A stretch of DNA of 9,536 nucleotides from Selenomonas sp. (GTDB lineage Bacteria; Bacillota; Negativicutes; Selenomonadales; Selenomonadaceae): contig JABZYJ010000071.1 in assembly GCA_015265235.1 (NCBI GenBank), positions 1 through 9,536 of the forward strand, read 5' to 3'. Made by a program: the position numbers and the translations under genes. Positions 7,517 to 9,536 of this stretch are shown here, piece by piece; position 1 is the stretch's first letter, and each line of letters opens with the position of its first letter. The notes under the pieces are model-generated. The model had not been told where the DNA came from and ran no database searches. It saw only the letters and a list, made by a program, of their open reading frames with translations.

Positions 7517-7824
7517 GATGCCCGCCTCCTCGCATGGGTGCGCATATAGTCCTCCACGCGGCGCAGCTCCGCATTCGCGCGCAGGCGCTCCGGCTCATAG
7601 GTGATGAGAATCGACCCCGTCGCAATATTGGTATCCACACGCTCGATCTCCACGAGCGCATTCAGCCGCTCATGCACCTGCTTCTCGAGCGAAGCATTGT
7701 TCACGAGCTGCTTGCTGTAGAGGCGCACCCGTCCCGGCACATAGGAAGCGACATCCGTCGAGCGGATGAACAGATCCATCGCCGAGTGCGGAATCGCATT
7801 CTTGATCGTATCGAAAATACTCAT
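7513..7824 (-). CDS. Small HMA_2-like protein
   Basis: This is a 103-residue soluble-looking protein. Residues 28-78 (YVPGRVRLYSKQLVNN, then ERVDTNIATGSILITYEP) have the HMA_2 layout: a GR.R.Y first strand, a helix, then V.tN..TGSiLi.Y. No CxxC is present, so it is unlikely to be a classic copper chaperone; a docking or regulatory role towards the neighbouring ATPase is inferred. The N-terminal 27 residues (MSIFDTIKNAIPHSAMDLFIRS) form a probable amphipathic helix. The ATG at 7824 was chosen because AGAAGGGGG lies just upstream; an in-frame ATG at 7848 has no such site. Its stop overlaps the next gene's start in an ATGA. It follows a terminator-like hairpin with no room for its own promoter, so it probably depends on read-through from 8138 and beyond. 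Confidence 0.75.
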   Translation of the reverse strand: MSIFDTIKNAIPHSAMDLFIRSTDVASYVPGRVRLYSKQLVNNASLEKQVHERLNALVEIERVDTNIATGSILITYEPERLRANAELRRVEDYMRTHARRRAS

Positions 7825-7856
7825 TGAAACCCCCTTCTCTTTATCCACATTTGTTG

Positions 7857-7890
7857 AAAAAGGGCTGCGCGCAGCGATGCGCAGCAGCCC
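7857..7890 (-). terminator. GC-rich terminator or attenuator between the 66-residue gene and the HMA/ATPase genes
   Basis: On the minus strand GGGCTGC (7890-7884), a one-base bulge, GCGC, a 6-nt loop, GCGC and GCAGCCC (7868-7862) form an 11-bp GC-rich stem followed by five T (7861-7857). It has the form of a Rho-independent terminator. Only about 32 nt separate it from the ATG at 7824, with no promoter visible in between. It therefore probably lets only part of the transcripts continue into the HMA/ATPase genes. Confidence 0.72.
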
Positions 7891-7907
7891 CCGTGGCGTG
7901 GAAGTCT

Positions 7908-7940
7908 TAAGGAAGCACTGATAAATTCAGCGATTCCTTA
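7908..7940. repeat. 33-nt imperfect palindrome overlapping a stop codon
   Basis: Arms TAAGGAA (7908-7914) and TTCCTTA (7934-7940) are perfectly complementary, as are CTGA (7918-7921) and TCAG (7927-7930) around a 5-nt loop. A 3x3 internal loop containing one pair separates the two stems. The right end is the TAA stop of the 66-residue gene on the minus strand. It could be an interspersed palindromic repeat, an insertion-element end or an mRNA 3' hairpin. No second copy is seen in the window. Confidence 0.5.
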
Positions 7941-8138
7941 CTTCTCCGATGCAGCCTGTGCCGCGATCAGATCCTCGAGCTCCTCCTTCTGACGCTGGAG
8001 CTCAGCGAGCGAGAGATCCGCCGTGCCGGCCTCGAGCGCCGCCAGCTGCTGCGTGCGCTCCTGCATGAAACGATAGCCAAAGATACCGGCAACCGCACCA
8101 ACTGCAAGGCCAATCCAAAAATCCGTCTTCGAGAACAT
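7938..8138 (-). CDS. Small single-pass membrane protein with coiled-coil tail
   Basis: This 66-residue protein begins MFSKTDFWIGLAVGAVAGIFGYRF. One hydrophobic, Gly/Ala-rich helix (about residues 7-24) is followed by a basic step and a charged helix (AELQRQKEELEDLIAAQAASEK) likely to be a coiled coil. I do not recognise the family; small membrane proteins of this plan are found beside metal P-type ATPases, so an accessory or scaffold role is possible. The start at 8138 is firm: AAAGGAGG stands 7 nt upstream. A longer reading from 8249 would add an Arg-rich extension with no ribosome site. It is the first gene after the leftward promoter, separated from the HMA/ATPase genes by a terminator-like hairpin, so it may be made in excess of them. 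Confidence 0.78.
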   Translation of the reverse strand: MFSKTDFWIGLAVGAVAGIFGYRFMQERTQQLAALEAGTADLSLAELQRQKEELEDLIAAQAASEK

Positions 8139-8284
8139 CGTATTTCCTCCTTTGCCATATCGCTTTCCCGCGTCTGCCGAGACTCCCTCCGCAGTCCGCC
8201 GAAAGCCCTCTATCCTCCTTGGCGCCTTGTCCCGCCATAGGGCAAGCATCTCACGAATCCAGACGAAATAAATCCGAATAAAGA

Positions 8285-8321
8285 AAGACCGCCCACTGGC
8301 AGCCTTGACGGATTCCTCCGT
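8285..8321 (-). promoter_or_regulatory. Two adjacent leader hairpins, the second terminator-like
   Basis: On the minus strand ACGGA-GGAA-TCCGT (8321-8308) is a 5-bp stem closed by a GNRA-type tetraloop. One base later, AAGGCTGCC (8306-8298), loop AGTG and GGCGGTCTT (8293-8285) form a 9-bp stem with two G-U pairs, followed by a T-rich but interrupted run (TCTTTATT). This could be a weak attenuator in the leader. The imperfect T-run and the wobble pairs keep confidence low. Confidence 0.35.
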
Positions 8322-8349
8322 GAGACAATGATAATTCCTGCGCCGTGAG
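8312..8349. repeat. Imperfect direct repeat in the leader
   Basis: On the plus strand ATTCCTCCGTGAG (8312-8324) recurs as ATTCCT-gcg-CCGTGAG (8334-8349), the second copy having three extra bases. All 13 other bases are identical. The first copy overlaps the GNRA-loop hairpin. It may be a protein site, part of an RNA fold or an old duplication. Confidence 0.5.
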
Positions 8350-8389
8350 GTATGACGAAGCCGCCATCCTCTCTGGAATCATCTCGTTG

Positions 8390-8408
8390 TTCTCAGTATA
8401 TGTGAGAA
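8390..8408. promoter_or_regulatory. 19-bp operator-like palindrome over the leftward -10 box
   Basis: TTCTCA (8390-8395) and TGAGAA (8403-8408) form a perfect 6-bp inverted repeat with a 7-bp centre. The whole leftward -10 hexamer (8395-8400) lies inside it, so a dimeric regulator bound here would block the metal-operon promoter. The regulator cannot be named; it does not fit the Fur 19-bp box well. Confidence 0.45.
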
Positions 8409-8423
8409 TGATGTATCTGTCAA
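8395..8423 (-). promoter_or_regulatory. Near-consensus sigma-A promoter for the metal operon
   Basis: On the minus strand a perfect TTGACA (8423-8418) and TATACT (8400-8395, 5 of 6) are separated by exactly 17 nt. It points left towards the 66-residue gene at 8138 and the HMA/ATPase genes. Such a strong core promoter overlapped by palindromes suggests control by repression. Confidence 0.75.
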
Positions 8424-8454
8424 TAGTTCTTACATAATCAGGAATAACTATTGA
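8420..8454. promoter_or_regulatory. 9-bp inverted repeat joining both divergent -35 boxes
   Basis: TCAATAGTT (8420-8428) is the exact reverse complement of AACTATTGA (8446-8454), with 17 bp between. Four base pairs of the symmetry come from the two TTGA -35 cores; the further five (TAGTT/AACTA) are not required by the promoters. The half-sites are 26 bp apart start to start, between two and three helical turns, suiting one regulator that covers both -35 regions. Confidence 0.5.
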
Positions 8455-8479
8455 AATCACTTTTTCTTCGTGCCATAAT
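8451..8479 (+). promoter_or_regulatory. Extended -10 sigma-A promoter for the YibE/F gene
   Basis: TTGAAA (8451-8456, 5 of 6) and CATAAT (8474-8479, 5 of 6) are 17 nt apart, with TGC directly before the -10, an extended -10 motif. Transcription would start near 8486, about 30 nt before the ATG at 8516. Confidence 0.75.
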
Positions 8480-8515
8480 ATGCGTAAATACTGTAATAAT
8501 TCAAAGGAGTTCGTC

Positions 8516-9536
8516 ATGAAACATGATCCCCGCCGTCTGCCCCGCCTCCTCATCGCAGTGCTCTCCCTCGTCCTCCTCTATGCTGTCCTCAACCATCTCC
8601 CGGCGGGCGAGGACGGTGACCCGCCGACCTATAAGGCAGAAATTCTCCACGTGGAGAATGCTGCGGGCGGCACAACCTCCTTTGCGCCTGACAGCGCCGC
8701 CTATGAGGTGCGCATCCGCCTCGACTCAGGTCCTGCGGCGGGGACGGAGGAGACCATCCTCCATCACACCTTCAACAATCCTGCCTTTGACATCCACCCG
8801 GAGGAGGGGGAGCACATCCTCGTCCGCCCGACAGGGAGCGACTATGCCATCGTCGACTACGACCGGATCCCCGCCATGCTCCTCCTCCTCGCTCTCTTTG
8901 CCGCCCTCCTCATCTGCTTCGGCGGTGTGACGGGCGCAAAGGCACTCCTCGTCCTCCTCTTCGCCGTCCTACTCATCGCGAAGGGGCTCATCTCCTTCAT
9001 CCTCTATGCACCCTCGCACATCATCCTCTGGACGCTCCTCATCGGCAGCATCATCACCCTCGCCACCCAGCTCATCGTCAGCGGGCGAAACGTCAAAGCG
9101 GCTGGTGCCATCATCGGCACCATCGGCGGCATCCTCGTCGCGGGCATCCTCGCCGTCATCGCCATCCACGGCACCTACCTCACAGGCATCGCCGAGGAAC
9201 AGGCGGGCATGCTCAAGGCACTCTACTTGCAGGCGGTGGACTTCCGCGAGCTGCTCTTTGCGGGCATCGTCCTCGGTGCGCTCGGTGCCGTCATGGACGT
9301 TGCCGTCTCCATCGCCTCCGCCCAGTACGAGATGAAACAGCTCGCCCCCAAGACGAAATTCGACGTTCTCGTCTCCTCGGGCATGAGTGTCGGCCGCGAC
9401 GTCATGGGCACCATGGCGAACACCCTCGTCCTCGCCTACATTGGCGGTGCGCTCCCGCTCATCCTCCTCATCTCCGCGCAGCCCGATCTCCCGCTCCGCC
9501 ACTTCCTCAACCTCAACATGATCGCCACCGAGATCG
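8516..9536 (+). CDS. YibE/F family membrane protein, 3' end outside window
   Basis: The visible 340 residues belong to the YibE/F family (Pfam YibE_F), polytopic membrane proteins of unknown function. A signal-anchor helix (about residues 9-27) is followed by an extracytoplasmic domain (about 30-115) with many acidic residues and some His. Several hydrophobic helices then run from about 118 onwards. The family signatures are GALGAVMDVAVSIASA (254-269) and SSGMSVGRDVMGTMANTLVLAYIGGALP (287-314). AAAGGAG lies 6 nt before the ATG, and an extended -10 promoter precedes it. Codon use is strongly CTC/ATC-rich, which creates long false frames on the other strand. It is transcribed away from the ATPase operon from the shared control region. 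A role in metal or ion handling is only inferred from that context. Confidence 0.93.
   Translation, partial: MKHDPRRLPRLLIAVLSLVLLYAVLNHLPAGEDGDPPTYKAEILHVENAAGGTTSFAPDSAAYEVRIRLDSGPAAGTEETILHHTFNNPAFDIHPEEGEHILVRPTGSDYAIVDYDRIPAMLLLLALFAALLICFGGVTGAKALLVLLFAVLLIAKGLISFILYAPSHIILWTLLIGSIITLATQLIVSGRNVKAAGAIIGTIGGILVAGILAVIAIHGTYLTGIAEEQAGMLKALYLQAVDFRELLFAGIVLGALGAVMDVAVSIASAQYEMKQLAPKTKFDVLVSSGMSVGRDVMGTMANTLVLAYIGGALPLILLISAQPDLPLRHFLNLNMIATEI

Larger units (their letters stand above)
8139..8388 (-). promoter_or_regulatory. Predicted long 5' leader of the metal operon
   Basis: If transcription starts about 7 nt after the -10 box at 8395-8400, the mRNA carries about 250 nt before the ATG at 8138. 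The stretch lacks a convincing gene. The frame open through it encodes a 38-43 residue peptide beginning near MAASSYL, but its AGAGAGG lies directly against the ATG. It contains two hairpins and a direct repeat, listed separately. It does not match any riboswitch class that I can recall, but I cannot run a covariance search. Confidence 0.45.

Noticed and set aside
8139..8249. N-terminal extension of the 66-residue membrane protein from an ATG at 8249
   Set aside because: The ATG at 8138 has an almost perfect AAAGGAGG at ideal spacing; the extension is Arg-rich, with no ribosome site, and would place a long basic tail before the membrane helix.
8251..8517. Minus-strand ORF of 88 codons (MTNSFELLQYLRI...)
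   Set aside because: No ribosome site, its start overlaps the YibE/F start codon, and it runs through both divergent promoters and the predicted leader. It reads as an open frame in regulatory DNA.
8969..9502. 177-codon Glu/Asp-rich minus-strand ORF
   Set aside because: It arises from the CTC/ATC/GCC-rich codons of the YibE/F gene read in reverse; the low-complexity acidic composition is an artefact.

Overview
The window looks like a chromosomal segment of a flagellated, GC-rich Negativicutes bacterium such as Selenomonas or a relative. This is inferred from the Bacillus-type late flagellar gene order, strong Shine-Dalgarno sites and protein character, not from a marker gene. No RNA genes, CRISPR arrays or transposase genes are visible.

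Positions 1-4611 (minus strand) carry a late flagellar block read from high to low coordinates: a YvyF-type zinc-ribbon protein, flgM (anti-sigma-28), flgN (chaperone), a second FlgN-like ORF, flgK and flgL. The last gene runs off the left edge. The order matches the B. subtilis yvyF-flgM-flgN-flgK-flgL cluster apart from the extra ORF between flgN and flgK. A vegetative promoter (TTGATT-N17-TAGAAT) precedes yvyF. A terminator with a perfect 14-bp stem separates yvyF from flgM, and a sigma-28-like promoter for flgM lies within that terminator.

Positions 4734-8138 (minus strand) carry a probable metal-transport operon. In order of transcription it encodes a 66-residue single-pass membrane protein, a terminator-like hairpin, a 103-residue HMA_2-like protein, a 223-residue HMA_2-like protein with hydrophobic C-terminal segments, and a 704-residue P1B-type ATPase. 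The last three genes are joined by ATGA stop/start overlaps. The ATPase has the catalytic motifs but FSC where CPC is usual, so its metal cannot be assigned from sequence.

Positions 8139-8515 are a divergent control region. Near-consensus sigma-A promoters fire left (TTGACA-N17-TATACT, towards the metal operon, leaving a leader of about 250 nt) and right (TTGAAA-N17-CATAAT, towards a YibE/F-family membrane protein that runs off the right edge). A 9-bp inverted repeat covers both -35 boxes, and a separate 6-7-6 palindrome covers the leftward -10 box. Co-regulation of the YibE/F protein and the ATPase operon by one regulator is the most interesting hypothesis here.
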